A stretch of DNA of 64,000 bases from Tritrichomonas musculus (GCA_039105265.1 JAPFFF010000013.1:2294001-2358000), one strand, 5' to 3'; counted from the stretch's first letter, positions 10,562 through 20,828 are shown. The notes: a model not told the origin generated them from the letters alone. Made by a program: numbers and translations.

Positions 10562-10905
10562 AATTGAATTTTGAGAGAGTATTCAAATTATCATTTTTCT
10601 TTTTTTCTCATGCACCTTTATGGTGATTCGAAGGTTTTTTCCAAAGCTCTTTTTTCTGAGAGTAGCGCATTTCCCAAAGAAAGTTGTAATTCCTCTTAAG
10701 GACGCGGCTATTTCTTTCAAAACCAGGGCTCCTTGTATAAAAATAGCTTGCTGAAAGGATAATTATAAAAATAAACTTCTGAAAAATTGAATACATTACT
10801 TTGAGAGAAAAAAGAAATTTTCGACACTTTATCGTTTTTTTAGTCAATTTTCAGTGGAAAATGCGGTTTTTATGTACGTTAAGTCGAACATTTTTGGACA
10901 GAGTT
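10539..10905 (-). mobile_element. Tc1/mariner-type non-autonomous element inserted in the LRR pseudogene
   Basis: 367 bp with perfect 23-bp terminal inverted repeats (10,539-10,561 and 10,883-10,905, starting AACTCTGTCCAAAAATG) flanked by a TA duplication (10,537-10,538 and 10,906-10,907), as expected of Tc1/mariner. On the minus strand it retains a coding remnant resembling the transposase N-terminal helix-turn-helix (QQAIFIQGALVLKEIAASL, near 10,700-10,770). It therefore looks like an internally deleted copy and needs a transposase from elsewhere. Element plus TA is 369 bp, a multiple of three. Removing it rejoins the LRR frame as SLVGLNSFYYCSSLI, so it landed in a then-open LRR reading frame. 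Confidence 0.85.
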
Positions 10906-11496
10906 TAAAAAGAATTCAATCCAACTAACGATGGAATTACAACTTCAATTAATGATGAACATTCATAAAAAGCTTCGTTTTCAATCTCTTTGATGGAAGA
11001 ATGAATGCAAATCGTTGTCATTTTTGTGCAGCTTTTGAAGCATTTTTTAGGTATCTCGATTTCTGACAGTGATAGCAAAAGATTCATGATTTCTATATCA
11101 TTCTTATCAGCTGCAAAATCTAGTAATGTTTTATTTTAAATCTTAATTAAAAATATCATTAAATATGCAAATAAATTGAAATTTATTTATGTTCATTTAA
11201 GCTCACTTTACCAATCTTTAAAAGAAACTCAACAATTGGGTAATAATCGTAATGGCCTGAATATCCAATAACAAATTTGTTATTTAGATCAACCTCTATG
11301 AATTCATAATTATAAATTCGAAAACAATAAGCCAAAACGTTTTCATTGAATTTATTGATTTGAAGATTCAGCTTTTTTATCCAATAAATTTTCAATGATG
11401 TAGTTAGCAATATCATTGTGATGGCACTTAATATACTCTTTGAGGCATTCTTCATATGTTTTGTCATTTGGCGGAACTTTATTTTCTTCAAGCAAA

Positions 11497-11560
11497 TTAT
11501 TTGAATGAATCGCGAAAAGCCACAAAGTTGAAGTCAATTAAATTATTTGAATGAATCGTG
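11497..11560. repeat. Short direct duplication within the pseudogene
   Basis: AAATTATTTGAATGAATCG followed by C/T GAAAA occurs at about 11,497-11,521 and again at about 11,541-11,565, and TTTGAATTGATC recurs just after. This is local slippage or duplication in the decayed ankyrin gene. Confidence 0.6.
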
Positions 11561-11943
11561 AAAATTTGAATTGATCGTTCAAAAATAAATATTTGAAAAT
11601 TTGAATTGATCCAAAGAATGCTGCATATTCAATTAAAGTTGGTTCTTTGTTTGTGAGTAAAAATGAATTTGATTCAAAAGTTGATCGTTCAAAATGTTTT
11701 GAAAGGTTTACATTTGATTGATTAACAAATGAAAAATATTCATTAATTGAATCTTTTCGGATCAGTTCACACGTTTTGAAAGAAATAATCTGAATTCATA
11801 TGTTTGTCATTTGGGATTTTTTGGTCATTCAAATATATGATAAGATTCTGGTATTCGTTTTCTGAGTCTTCTACATTATCAATGTAGTTTAAAACGTATT
11901 TCTGAACTGTTTTCATTTTATTAATATGATCCTGTATGGTCAT

Positions 11944-12401
11944 TTTAAAAAAAAAAAAAAAAAAAATGTTTGGATTGCTAAAAATGGTACGTTTAATGTT
12001 TTTTATCAATCCAAACAATCATTGTTTTTGTCCCCAAAAAAGATAAGTTCTAATGATATATAAATAAAATATTATTTGAATAATTGTAATAAAATTAAAA
12101 ATTATATTTTAATTGCATTTTTTCTTTTTGGTCATAATATTGTTAATATATTCAATAGAGTCCCACAAAGAATTCTCGGGTTGCCAGTAAATGTCTACAT
12201 TATCATATATATATAAGACTAACATATAAACATTTATTTTTTATGAATAAGCATAGGTTAACAAAGAACCTCATTTTTATTATGAAATTCAGAATATTAT
12301 GAATAACATAACTTTTTCAGAAAAATATTCATTTTTTCATGAAAACATGAGATTTCCAAACAAACCTGAGATTTCCAAAATAAAAATTTGAATAGAAAAT
12401 T
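11944..12401. other. Spacer between two decayed host genes
   Basis: Begins with a run of about 19 A directly upstream (minus strand T run) of the pseudogene start. The rest is AT-rich with no gene. It would contain the pseudogene's promoter. Confidence 0.4.
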
Positions 12402-14396
12402 TTATCTTATGATTCGAATTATGTAAACTATCAAGCAATATATAAAAATACAAATATTGCATTTGATCGCTCCAATTACAGCTCCGCTGCTTTTCTTTTT
12501 AGTTGTTCCAAGATCAATAAATAGAGAATCTGAACTTGTGAAAGAATTACTTTTTGAAAATATGCGTGAATCAGTAAACAAATTCGATTTTGTGAAATGT
12601 TTAGAACTAGTAAAACATTTTGATTTGCTAAACTGACCAGAACTTGTAAAATATCTTGAATCACTGAAAAAGCTTGACTTACTAAAATGATCAGAACTTG
12701 TAAAATATCTTTAATCACTAAAAAAGCCTGACTTACTAAAATGACCAGAACTTGTAAAATATCTTGAATCACTGAAAAAGCCTGACTTACTAAAGTAATC
12801 TGATTTGGTGAATTTTTTGGATGAAGAAAAAATTTTTGATCTGTTAAGGTCATCTGATTGTGAAAAAGAATTTGAATTTGAAAACAAACCAGATTCAGAA
12901 AACATGTCTGTATCTGAGAATCCGTTTGTTTGTGAAAAGACATCTGATTTGGAAAACTTACTGGTCTTTGAAAAAGCATCAGTTTTTGTGAATTTGCCAG
13001 TTTCGGTGAAAGAATCGGATTCTGAAAACTCTTTAGAACATGAAAAAATAGCAGAATGAGTAAAAATAGGTGTAATTATGATAGCATCAGGTTTCTTGAC
13101 TCCTTTACAATCACCCAAAAACAACTGCTGAATTGTACAAGTAGTGAATTGTGCTTTATTTAGGTAATTAATGCTTCCACTTTGAATTACGAAAAGATCA
13201 GGATTACCTGTTTCATCAGTGTAACAATCAGTAACAATCGCTCTTTTTTTATGTTCTTTATTTATTTCAGCAAATTCGGATGCAATAATTTTAACCATTT
13301 CAGATCTTTGATTATCATACTTGAAACTTGTATTGACAAAATAAAAATTATTCAATTTAGCATCACTAAATCGTACATGGATGAGTGCGGCATAATCAGC
13401 ATCATCAACTTTTTTGTAATAGACAGTGTTGCTTAAATAGTTACAATATGAAATATCAACAACAACAGTTAAACTTGTTAATGAAGTGGCAAATTTGCCA
13501 ACAATGTTTGTAACAGTCTGGAATCTAAAAACTCCTTTCTTTGAATGACGATATTCAATGCCTGAACAGTATAATGAATGTCCTCCTGTTGTGTTTATAT
13601 TGGAGGAATAAATGTCATCTCTTGATTGGATATCAAATTGTGCACCACGATGTAAAACTCCATCATTTCCAGGACATCTCACAGTTGTCAAAAAGGAAAT
13701 GTTTGTTTCTAATGCTGCAACATACATTGCAACACCGTGTTTACTATTTGAATTGGAATTTGACTCACCATATATGTAGCAATCTTGAAAACAGCAAAAT
13801 TCAGTCGTCAACTTGGGAATTTCATCATCATTGAATGCTGCATCTGTGTCAACATTTCCTCCATTAAACTTTTCTACAATAAAAAGAGCTCCTCCGTGGT
13901 TGTCTGCATGACAATCATCAAATATGCATTCATGAAGTAAAACTGTGCATTTCTGTTCAACATATAAGGCTCCTCCTCCAGAATGTTGCCCAAATTTCCA
14001 ACTATGAAGTCCTTTAAAATTGCAGCCAGCAATTAGTAAATCACCACATCCAGATGGCATGAAGTATAGTCATCCGTCTTCTCCTGAAGAAAATTGATTG
14101 GATGTAAAATTTTCGTTTTTAAGAGCTTTGTCATTAACCCATTCCCGATTTTAACCAATATAACAATTTGGATTTTGAGCAAAAACTAATGGTGTCGCAA
14201 GAAAATCTTTAAAAAAAGTGTTTTTTATTTCTGTCTTATGGTTTGTAGTATAAGATTCTAAAAAACTCGATGTATACTTTGAAAAGATTGATTGTTGAAT
14301 TGCAAAATGTTGAACTTGCTTGTAATTTGGAAGAATTATTTGTGGTACTCTTGAAACAGAAGAAAGGGATAAATAAAGAAAGGTAGTATTAAACAT
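12402..14396 (-). pseudogene. Surface-protein gene with beta-helix, FxxS-repeat stalk and C-terminal membrane segment, three in-frame stops
   Basis: One reading frame (665 codons) runs from MFNTTFLYLSLSSVSRV (signal-like, 14,396) to the stop at 12,402-12,404, interrupted only by TAA at 14,151-14,153, TGA at 14,070-14,072 and TAA at 12,711-12,713. No frameshift is needed. Domains in order: a Gly/Cys-rich right-handed beta-helix region (SGGGALYVEQ, CHADNHGGALFIVE), a non-repetitive middle, then about 30 units of F(S/T)xS (FSKSGFFSDSRYFTSSGHF), and a hydrophobic end (SSGAVIGAIKCNICIFIYCL) with a short basic tail. This is the layout of trichomonad Pmp/BspA-like surface proteins. The 12,711 stop is TCA to TAA within a repeat whose sister copies keep TCA. 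Either a recent pseudogene or a silent variant-antigen copy. Ordinary stop use elsewhere argues against codon reassignment. Confidence 0.75.
12634..12795 (-). repeat. 54-bp tandem repeat, three copies, coding for the FxxS stalk
   Basis: Copies begin at 12,634, 12,688 and 12,742 and differ at only a few bases, one of which makes the premature stop. Each unit encodes 18 residues (RYFTSSGHFSKSGFFSDS). The near-identity indicates recent duplication within the gene. Confidence 0.85.
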
Positions 14397-14815
14397 TGTT
14401 AATTGAAAATTAATAAACTTTTCTCACAATTGAATACAAATGGTTCAGAATTTAAAAAATTCAATGCTTTAGAGTTCAATATTCAAAAATTCAATCACTC
14501 GTTTAACTTTTTTACTTACAGTAAGTTGAAATTAGACATGTTCAACATTCAATTTTTAATTGAATTTTAATTCAATGGAGATAAAATTATTTCTGATAAT
14601 TTTTCAATCAAATATTTAACTCAAAATTTATATTTATAAATATCTTGGTAAATAATTTTTTATGAATTTTTATAATATGATATTATTTGATATAAATAAT
14701 AATTTATATATATTCATTATTATAAAAAATTGTATTTAATTTTTTCATATGAAATATATATTTTATTTATTTTTAAATGAAGATTTTAAACTTTTTGAAA
14801 TAATTTTTTATAAAT
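14397..14815. other. Intergenic spacer
   Basis: AT-rich. Several short ATTCAA/TTGAAT motifs occur in both orientations at 14,450-14,580. No gene is seen. Confidence 0.4.
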
Positions 14816-15043
14816 ATGAATATTTTCGCTTGGCCACCTGGCACGCATATGATTTTGGCAGCTTTATCCGCATTAGATCCAAAAAACGACAAAAAAGATT
14901 ATAATAAAAAAGTCAGACGATTCGCTAAGTACGGAATGATTTATAAAGTACATGGATTTAATAATGAATATGAAAGTATATGCCCATTTTGCAAATTAAA
15001 ACGAAAAAATTATCATTTTAGAAGAAAAACAGAAAATATATAA
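14816..15043 (+). CDS. Possible small zinc-binding protein or gene fragment
   Basis: 75 residues. The first 30 residues (MNIFAWPPGTHMILAALSAL) use codons and dinucleotides unlike the surrounding AT-rich spacer, and the C-terminal part has a CPFC knuckle followed by a basic stretch (KLKRKNYHFRRK). I do not recognise a family. It may be a small gene or the remnant of a longer one; no upstream Inr-like motif is obvious. Coding status is uncertain. Confidence 0.35.
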   Translation: MNIFAWPPGTHMILAALSALDPKNDKKDYNKKVRRFAKYGMIYKVHGFNNEYESICPFCKLKRKNYHFRRKTENI

Positions 15044-15251
15044 ATATAACGCAAATAATAAATAAAAAACGTAAAAACATTATATGAAAAAAGATGTATA
15101 TAAATCATCATATTACGATTTCAATCTCTAAGTAACAAAGTCAAGAAAAAAATGAATAAAAATATAAATTCTAAGTAAAAAGAGAAAAAGTTTATAAAAA
15201 AAAAAAAGAAAAATCAATAAATTAAGCATTTTTTTCTGTTGCGAGCCATAT

Positions 15252-15753
15252 AAGATGACGAAGTTCATAAACGAACTTCAGACAAAATTTATACTTCGTC
15301 TTCATCTGAACCAGTATCTTTTATTCTTCTGAATCTGAACCTCATCTTCACCTGAATCTGTATCTTGTATTCTTCTGAATCTGTATTTCGTCTTCATCTG
15401 AATCTGTACCTCATCTTCATCTTAATCTGTACCTCATCTGAATCTGTATTTCGTATTCTTCTGAATCTGTACCTCATCTTCACCTGAATCTGAACCTCAT
15501 CTTCATCTGTATCTTGTATTTTTCTGAATCTGTATTTCGTCTTCATCTGAATCTGTACCTCATCTTCATCTGAATCTTTATTTCGTATTCTTCTGAATCT
15601 GAACCTCATCTTCACCTGAATCTGAACCTCATCTTCATCTGAATCTGTATCTCATCTATATCTGAATATGTATCTAGTCTTCTTTTGTTTCGTTGCCCCG
15701 TCTTCTTGTAATTCCGTATCTCATTTAATTCTGTTTATGAACTTCGTCATCTT
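15252..15753. repeat. CTGAATCTG minisatellite bounded by 20-bp inverted repeats
   Basis: From about 15,300 to 15,680 the sequence is built from CTGAATCTG(T/A)A(C/T)CTCATCTTCA and CTGAATCTGTATTTCGT units of about 15-27 bp in irregular order. Read on the minus strand it gives a charged frame (RFRRIRNKDSDEDEVQIQ at 15,394-15,615), which is probably not a gene. The block is enclosed by a perfect 20-bp inverted repeat, AAGATGACGAAGTTCATAAA at 15,252-15,271 and its complement at 15,734-15,753. That pair could mark the ends of a small mobile unit or the duplicated edges of the array. Confidence 0.75.
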
Positions 15754-15949
15754 CTTTATAAAAATACCGCGCAATATTCTAATTAACGTATCCCGTACTT
15801 TTTGAAAAGATGACGATATCAACTTTTTGATGAAAAGTTTTTTGATTACATTCAAATATTGAATACTTCTCTCAATATTTTTATTAAAATTGAGAGAAAG
15901 TTTCCTTCAAAAAGTGGATCGATGGTAAAACCGATTTTTCGTTGAAATG

Positions 15950-16827
15950 TCTTGGACTATTCAAATTGTCTTGGACCGCCTGAAAAATTTGAATTAACTC
16001 ATTGAAAATGATATATAATCAAACTCAAAAAGATTGATAGGAGATTTGAGAGGATGATAATTATAGTCTCTCAAAAAATTGTGAAAAAAAGCATTTTCTC
16101 TCAAAAAAATTTGCGAACTTTTTTTCATTTTTCTCACAAAAATTCTCAAAATTTAAAGACCAAAAAAACTTTTTTATTCAAAAAAATTGTGAGAATTTGG
16201 ACATTCGTTTAAATATAATAGTTTCCAGTATTATTTAAAGAAAGATACTTTTTATTTTCAAATTTTGACAAAATACAGCATGGTCCCATCTTCAAAATAA
16301 CTTTACCACTAACTGTTAGCAATTTTCTCCCAGAATCAGCAATCAAAATTATAATTATTTGGAAATCTGACTTTTCCTTCTTTTTTTAGATGTCCTGAAA
16401 CTTTTCTAATTGCGATAGATCAAGAGAAACGATGTTTATTTTCTTAAATTCAAAATAGGTGATACCGTCAATTGGCAAAAATTAGTTTTTTTTTAGGCAA
16501 ATCCCAAACTTTAAGGTGCCCGCCATCCCAGCTATCCTAATTCTTTAATGGTTGCAAATGAATCATCTGGAAATTAATAGTTTTTTATCTTAGTAAACAT
16601 TTTACTTTTTGAATTACCGCAAAAAGATTGATAGGACTTTTAACTTTTTAAAAGAATGTAAAATATTTTTAAATACTGATTATTTGAGATTTGTTAAGTG
16701 CGATCAACAATTGAATCTATTTCCAATCAATCTTTTTTCGGAACACTATAAAAAAACAAATAAAAAATTTTCAAAGAATTTTGTACAAAATTTTCAGGCG
16801 GTCCAAGACAATTTGAATAGTCCAAGA
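15950..16827. mobile_element. 0.88-kb element with perfect 37-bp terminal inverted repeats
   Basis: TCTTGGACTATTCAAATTGT... at 15,950-15,986 is the exact complement of 16,791-16,827. The flanks continue the symmetry after three mismatches (GTTGAA at 15,941 and TTCAAC at 16,831). No transposase is recognised; the frame at 16,609-16,830 crosses the terminal repeat and has no features. A clear target duplication was not found. Best read as a non-autonomous DNA transposon, superfamily unknown. A 16-base word (AAAAAGATTGATAGGA) occurs directly repeated near 16,028 and 16,621. Confidence 0.7.
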
Positions 16828-17269
16828 TGATTCAACATACTGTAATTATATTGTATTTTTATGTATTTTAACAACATTTATTATTTCAAGAATTAACTCA
16901 TATTAATATAACTTTTCGAAACTAAATACATTTATATCAGCATTTGATTTCAGAAAAAAAGAAGAACATAAAGCGAAATTTTAAAAAACTCTAGAAACTT
17001 CCCAAACTTATATATTTGTTTCATGAAAATATGATTAAGAAAATATCATAATTTGGTGGAAATTCTTGAGTTGGATATTTTTTTATCATCTTTTTTTTGA
17101 AATTTGAAATTAAAATAATTATATCCGGCTATATATTAAATTCAAATGTTATTTTATCATTTTCTTTATTTATAATCTATATATAATATATATAAATATA
17201 ATAATTATTTAGAAATATTTATTATTCATCAGTGAATTGATGGAAAAAATTTAATACAATTTAAGAAAA
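16828..17269. other. AT-rich DNA left of the Polinton
   Basis: No gene or repeat is supported. Confidence 0.4.
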
Positions 17270-17274
17270 AATAG
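17270..17274. repeat. Left target-site duplication of the Polinton
   Basis: AATAG here and at 37,534-37,538 directly abut the inverted repeats. The match extends to six bases (AATAGA) if the terminal A of the left repeat is shared. A six-base duplication is usual for Polintons. Confidence 0.75.
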
Positions 17275-18033
17275 AGTAGTGTATATGAGATAAGCAGTGG
17301 GGGGTTAATAATTGTTCACGTCACATTACACAGTTATTATATATATAATGATTTCACCAATCCACAACTCACTGCTTTTTAGAATCTATGATATCAATTT
17401 ATATACACCACCGCATCCACACATTAATTTTTAATTCATAAATTTTGTTATATGTGATAATATTATTACAAATTTTTTTTTAACATTTTAATTTTTTTCC
17501 TCAAACCTCAAAAAAGGACTTTGTCCACTGATTCATCACCCCTTCATAAATGATTTTAATAAATTTCATCCTCAAATCTCAAAAGTCAAAAATTGAAAAA
17601 CATAAATTTTATACGTAAATGCAAAAATGCATTAATTGAGAAGTCATTCAAATCATAAAATTCGTTAGTAGCAAAAATGCAAAAATGCATTAATTGAGAA
17701 ATCATTCAAATCATAAAATTCGTTAGTAGCATTAATTGAGAAGTCATTCAATTCATAAAAGTTGCAAAAATGCATTAATTGAATATGATTTTACGGTTAT
17801 TATTTTAGAAATTTTTTCATAAAATTTTTTAAAATCCGTTATTTGCAAAAATGCATTAATTGAATACTCTCACAAATCGAAAAAATTTTATAAATCCGTT
17901 ATTTCCGAAATGTCTGATAATTTGAATACTCACACAAATCGAAAAAAATTTTTATAAAAAAACGTTCACCACAAATTATAAAATTATTTTATCATTTATT
18001 TTTATATCACATGTCTAAAAAAAAAATAAATCT
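17275..18033 (+). repeat. Left terminal inverted repeat of the Polinton
   Basis: The outer part (17,275-17,615) matches the right end almost base for base. Inside it lie subrepeats of a 50-bp unit (GCAAAAATGCATTAATTGAG..., copies from about 17,621 and 17,671, shortened copies to 17,790) and then GTTATTTCCGAAATGTCTGA units. The repeat ends near TTTTTATATCACAT before the first gene. Confidence 0.85.
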
Positions 18034-18102
18034 CAAAAGTCAAAAAAATTGAAAACATAAATTTTATACGTAAATGATTAAATTTATTTTAATATAAAGA
18101 AT

Positions 18103-19536
18103 ATGTCAAAATTAAATAGAAATAATTTTAAAGGTTTGAAACTTGATAAACTTAATAAATATATTGAATTAATTAATGAAAAACTTAACGTTACTCTTCA
18201 TGAGTCGCCTTCATGGCAAGGTTCAGTTTCAAATTTAATGAAATTTTTAAATGAAAATAATTATATACAACATGAAGGTTTGAGAATAAATGATAAATCA
18301 ATTTCAAATTTTATTTCTAGATTAAATAATTTTCAAAACAAAAACGATAATTTAAATTTTTTACCAATTAATAAAATGAATAAATCGAAAATTCCGCAAT
18401 TAATAAATAATGTTTCTCAATTAAACCAAATGCGTGATCAATCATACGCTAACTTGGCAAAAAATGACATTAATAAGAAAGACTTAACGAAAGCATTAAA
18501 TGATATGGCGTTTTACCGTGAAAGAATGGCTGCAATTCAACCAACGAAAAAGGCAAAACAAAATAAATACGGTAATGTTGGTATGGATGACTTAATTAAT
18601 GTTGTGGCTAAATTAAATCAAGATGTTAAACAAATTCGAGACGCTCAAAGTGTTGTAAGTGCGAATGAATGGATTAATCGACATGGATATAATGATTTAT
18701 ATGAAGCTACTGGTCGAGATTTAGATGGTGATGGAACACCTGAAGTCGTCGTACAAACAAAAGAAGGTAAAAAGCCTGTAATAGTTAATGGATTTACAAC
18801 CGTTCCGTCATTATTCCCATATCGCAATGCTTATTATAAAACTTACCCATCTGTGGACCAACGTAAAGAAGCTCATAAACAAGGTATAAACTTAAGAGGA
18901 TTTATTAATAATATATATCATCCTGAATTTGATGAAACAGGTCGTTCAGTCACTAATTATGCGGGTGAAAGTTGGCAAGACTTTGAAACAAAATTAAAAG
19001 CTGCTGGTATCGATGAAAAGCACTTAATCAAACCAAAGAAACGTTCAACTTATCAGGCATTTGTTGGTAAGTGTATTTCTCCTATTTATCAAGGTATTAA
19101 ATACCTCAACGGTGTAAAATTACCATTCACACTTACACAAATGGCAACGGTTATATGGAATCAATTTGCTTTACTTCCTGCAATGGTTTATGTTTATGGT
19201 GAAAGTGTTATGAATGTTAATGAGGATCAATGGAAGAATTTAAGAGGAAAGAAAGCAGTTAAAGAAGCTATTGAGTTCATAGTTCACGATTATTTAATTA
19301 ATCCTGTAAAAATTGCTGATTTTGTACCTACTGCATGTGAAATGTGTAATAAATCCGGACTACCAGTTAACCCTGAACATATTCCATTAGTTGCTAAAGC
19401 AACAATTGCAATAATACTCCAAGGAATAAATGCATTACCTCCAAATCCAAGTGATTTTAATAAATGGTTTGATGCTAACGTTCAATCACAAGTACAAGCA
19501 TTACAAACATCAGCAATCGTAGAAGAACCTGAATAA
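18103..19536 (+). CDS. Polinton protein of unknown function (477 aa)
   Basis: First gene inside the left terminal repeat. The N-terminal 110 residues are Asn/Lys-rich and helical. The middle (about 200-310) contains DLDGDGTPEVVVQ and SLFPYRNAYYKTYPS, and the C-terminal third has hydrophobic helices (TLTQMATVIWNQFALLPAMV) and a CEMC pair. I do not recognise a family. Position next to the packaging ATPase and capsid genes suggests a virion or assembly protein, but that is inference. Confidence 0.7.
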   Translation: MSKLNRNNFKGLKLDKLNKYIELINEKLNVTLHESPSWQGSVSNLMKFLNENNYIQHEGLRINDKSISNFISRLNNFQNKNDNLNFLPINKMNKSKIPQLINNVSQLNQMRDQSYANLAKNDINKKDLTKALNDMAFYRERMAAIQPTKKAKQNKYGNVGMDDLINVVAKLNQDVKQIRDAQSVVSANEWINRHGYNDLYEATGRDLDGDGTPEVVVQTKEGKKPVIVNGFTTVPSLFPYRNAYYKTYPSVDQRKEAHKQGINLRGFINNIYHPEFDETGRSVTNYAGESWQDFETKLKAAGIDEKHLIKPKKRSTYQAFVGKCISPIYQGIKYLNGVKLPFTLTQMATVIWNQFALLPAMVYVYGESVMNVNEDQWKNLRGKKAVKEAIEFIVHDYLINPVKIADFVPTACEMCNKSGLPVNPEHIPLVAKATIAIILQGINALPPNPSDFNKWFDANVQSQVQALQTSAIVEEPE

Positions 19537-19643
19537 TAAATTTTAAGAAATGTGTTAATATCTAATTTCAGTTAATGATTCATAAACTTAAAAATATATT
19601 TTTATCAATAATTAAAATAAACTTTTACATTAATAAATAGAAA

Positions 19644-20477
19644 ATGAACACATCATTAGAGAATATGGTTAAAACGCACGTTATGAATACGTTGAAAACC
19701 TATACTATGAATAAAAATGAAAGCCTAATTTCTGAAATACACCCTGAGGTTAATATTAGGTTAAATAGTGTTAACGTCATAGTTGGTAAGCAATCATCAG
19801 GAAAGACTGTGATAGCATTAAAGGAAATCATCAAATTAGGTGTATTAAACACTCATCACTTATTTGTCTACGTTACAAAAGACGGTCAGGAATCAGATAA
19901 AACATTTTTAGCTTTAAAGCCACTTCTTATGATTCCATATATTATAATTAGTGAACAAGAAGCTGTAGAATTCATGAAAGATTTAATCTCAGCAAAGAAT
20001 TTATATAATCTTATAAAACGGGAAAACTTGCAGGATAAAATAGATGATCAACAAAAAGAGGATATGTTTAAAATGCTTGCCGTTTCTGATTTCAACCGAG
20101 AAGTATTGCATACAATCGTTTTATTTGATGATATTTCCAACAGTAAACTCTTTTCTTCAGAAGAATCTTATTTTAGCCAATTAATACGTAGATGTAGACA
20201 TATAAATTTTTCATTCCTCCTTTTAATTCAAGGTTGGAAAGGATTAAAACCTCATGTTAAAAATGAAATATCAACATTATTTATATTTCCATGTTTCAAT
20301 AAACAACAATTACGTTATATTTATTCACAATCAGCATCTAATTTATCATTTGACGAATTTTATGAAATGTATTCAAAAATATTGAAACGAAAAACTGAAG
20401 ATTGTGAAAGTCATCCATATATGATCATTCAAGTTGTCGATGGTGGTAATACATCAATAGAACTTGACGATTCCTGA
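19644..20477 (+). CDS. Polinton packaging ATPase (A32/FtsK-HerA type)
   Basis: 277 residues. Walker A is GKQSSGKT (about residues 54-61) following the strand VNVIVG. Walker B is TIVLFDDIS (about 171-179). A following RRCRHINFSFLLLIQGWKG fits the sensor/arginine region of the HerA-FtsK superfamily. Such ATPases pump DNA into capsids in adenovirus-like and NCLDV viruses, and in Polintons they sit near the capsid gene, as here. The 3' end overlaps the next gene on the other strand by 49 bases. Confidence 0.88.
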   Translation: MNTSLENMVKTHVMNTLKTYTMNKNESLISEIHPEVNIRLNSVNVIVGKQSSGKTVIALKEIIKLGVLNTHHLFVYVTKDGQESDKTFLALKPLLMIPYIIISEQEAVEFMKDLISAKNLYNLIKRENLQDKIDDQQKEDMFKMLAVSDFNREVLHTIVLFDDISNSKLFSSEESYFSQLIRRCRHINFSFLLLIQGWKGLKPHVKNEISTLFIFPCFNKQQLRYIYSQSASNLSFDEFYEMYSKILKRKTEDCESHPYMIIQVVDGGNTSIELDDS

Positions 20478-20788
20478 AGAAATGATATAATTTTATTTAC
20501 TGTATTTCTGATTTCATTTATTTCATTCCTTAATTCTTCAATGGCATCCGTCCTGTGCGAAGCCTTACTTACTATTTCTTTTTCCTCTTTTTCAACCCAT
20601 TTCTTTAACATCAACACACCCTTTATTTTTGTAATTCTATAACCAATTATATGATAAAGTTTGTTTAATTTATGAGTCGTTAACTTATCCACTTCTTCCT
20701 TATTCTTTGAATACCATAAATTAAATTCATCGACTGTTTTAAATTCTTTTAAATAGTTTTTAATTGGTTCAATAACTTTTAAATCCAT
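20429..20788 (-). CDS. Polinton small coiled-coil protein (119 aa)
   Basis: Lys/Glu-rich helices, with a strong C-terminal heptad (IEELRNEINEIRNTVNKIIS). Transcribed against the ATPase gene with overlapping 3' ends. The leader has the T-rich/TTTTTATTT motif seen before other genes of the element. No known family; probably a structural or regulatory accessory protein. Confidence 0.6.
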   Translation of the reverse strand: MDLKVIEPIKNYLKEFKTVDEFNLWYSKNKEEVDKLTTHKLNKLYHIIGYRITKIKGVLMLKKWVEKEEKEIVSKASHRTDAIEELRNEINEIRNTVNKIISFLQESSSSIDVLPPSTT

Positions 20789-20828
20789 TTAATTAAAAAC
20801 AAAAATAAAAATTTTTAATTAATAATAA

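Larger units (their letters stand above)
9952..11943 (-). pseudogene. Decayed DUF3447/ankyrin protein with BspA-type LRR tail
   Basis: The minus strand keeps the order of a trichomonad DUF3447-LRR protein in several frames. N-terminal part: the start at 11,943 (MTIQDHINKMKTVQKYVLNY), then EPTLIEYAAFFGSIQIFKYL near 11,600. DUF3447-like part: CHHNDIANYIIENLL (11,380-11,440) and YNYEFIEVDLN/YDYYPIVEFLL (11,210-11,330). One ankyrin remnant (TLLDFAADKNDIEI, about 11,088-11,125). Then TpLRR/BspA repeats with the SSLxxIxIPSSVTxIxxxAF pattern to the stop at 9952. At least three changes of frame and one inserted element are visible: about 11,700, about 11,400 and about 10,265, with the element at 10,539-10,905. 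The gene therefore looks inactive. Intact relatives are surface or cytosolic binding proteins. The locus at 51,549-52,865 is a better preserved relative of the first half. Confidence 0.75.

Noticed and set aside
10608-10847. 79-residue minus-strand frame
   Set aside because: It lies wholly inside the mariner-type element in the wrong frame relative to the transposase remnant and has no coding character.
12476-12979. 167-residue second frame over the FxxS repeats
   Set aside because: Shadow frame of the repeat region; the other frame carries the regular FxxS motif and the membrane segment.
12402-14396. Stop-codon reassignment to explain the in-frame stops
   Set aside because: All other genes here end normally at TAA, TGA or TAG and contain none internally.
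15394-15615. RFRRIRNKDSDEDEVQIQ frame as a gene
   Set aside because: It is the translation of a minisatellite with unit lengths that change frame outside this stretch; no start context or flanking domain.
15270-15700. CRISPR-like array
   Set aside because: Units are irregular, adjacent and without unique spacers; this is a eukaryotic minisatellite.
16609-16830. 73-residue frame as transposase remnant
   Set aside because: No transposase motif, and it ends within the terminal inverted repeat.
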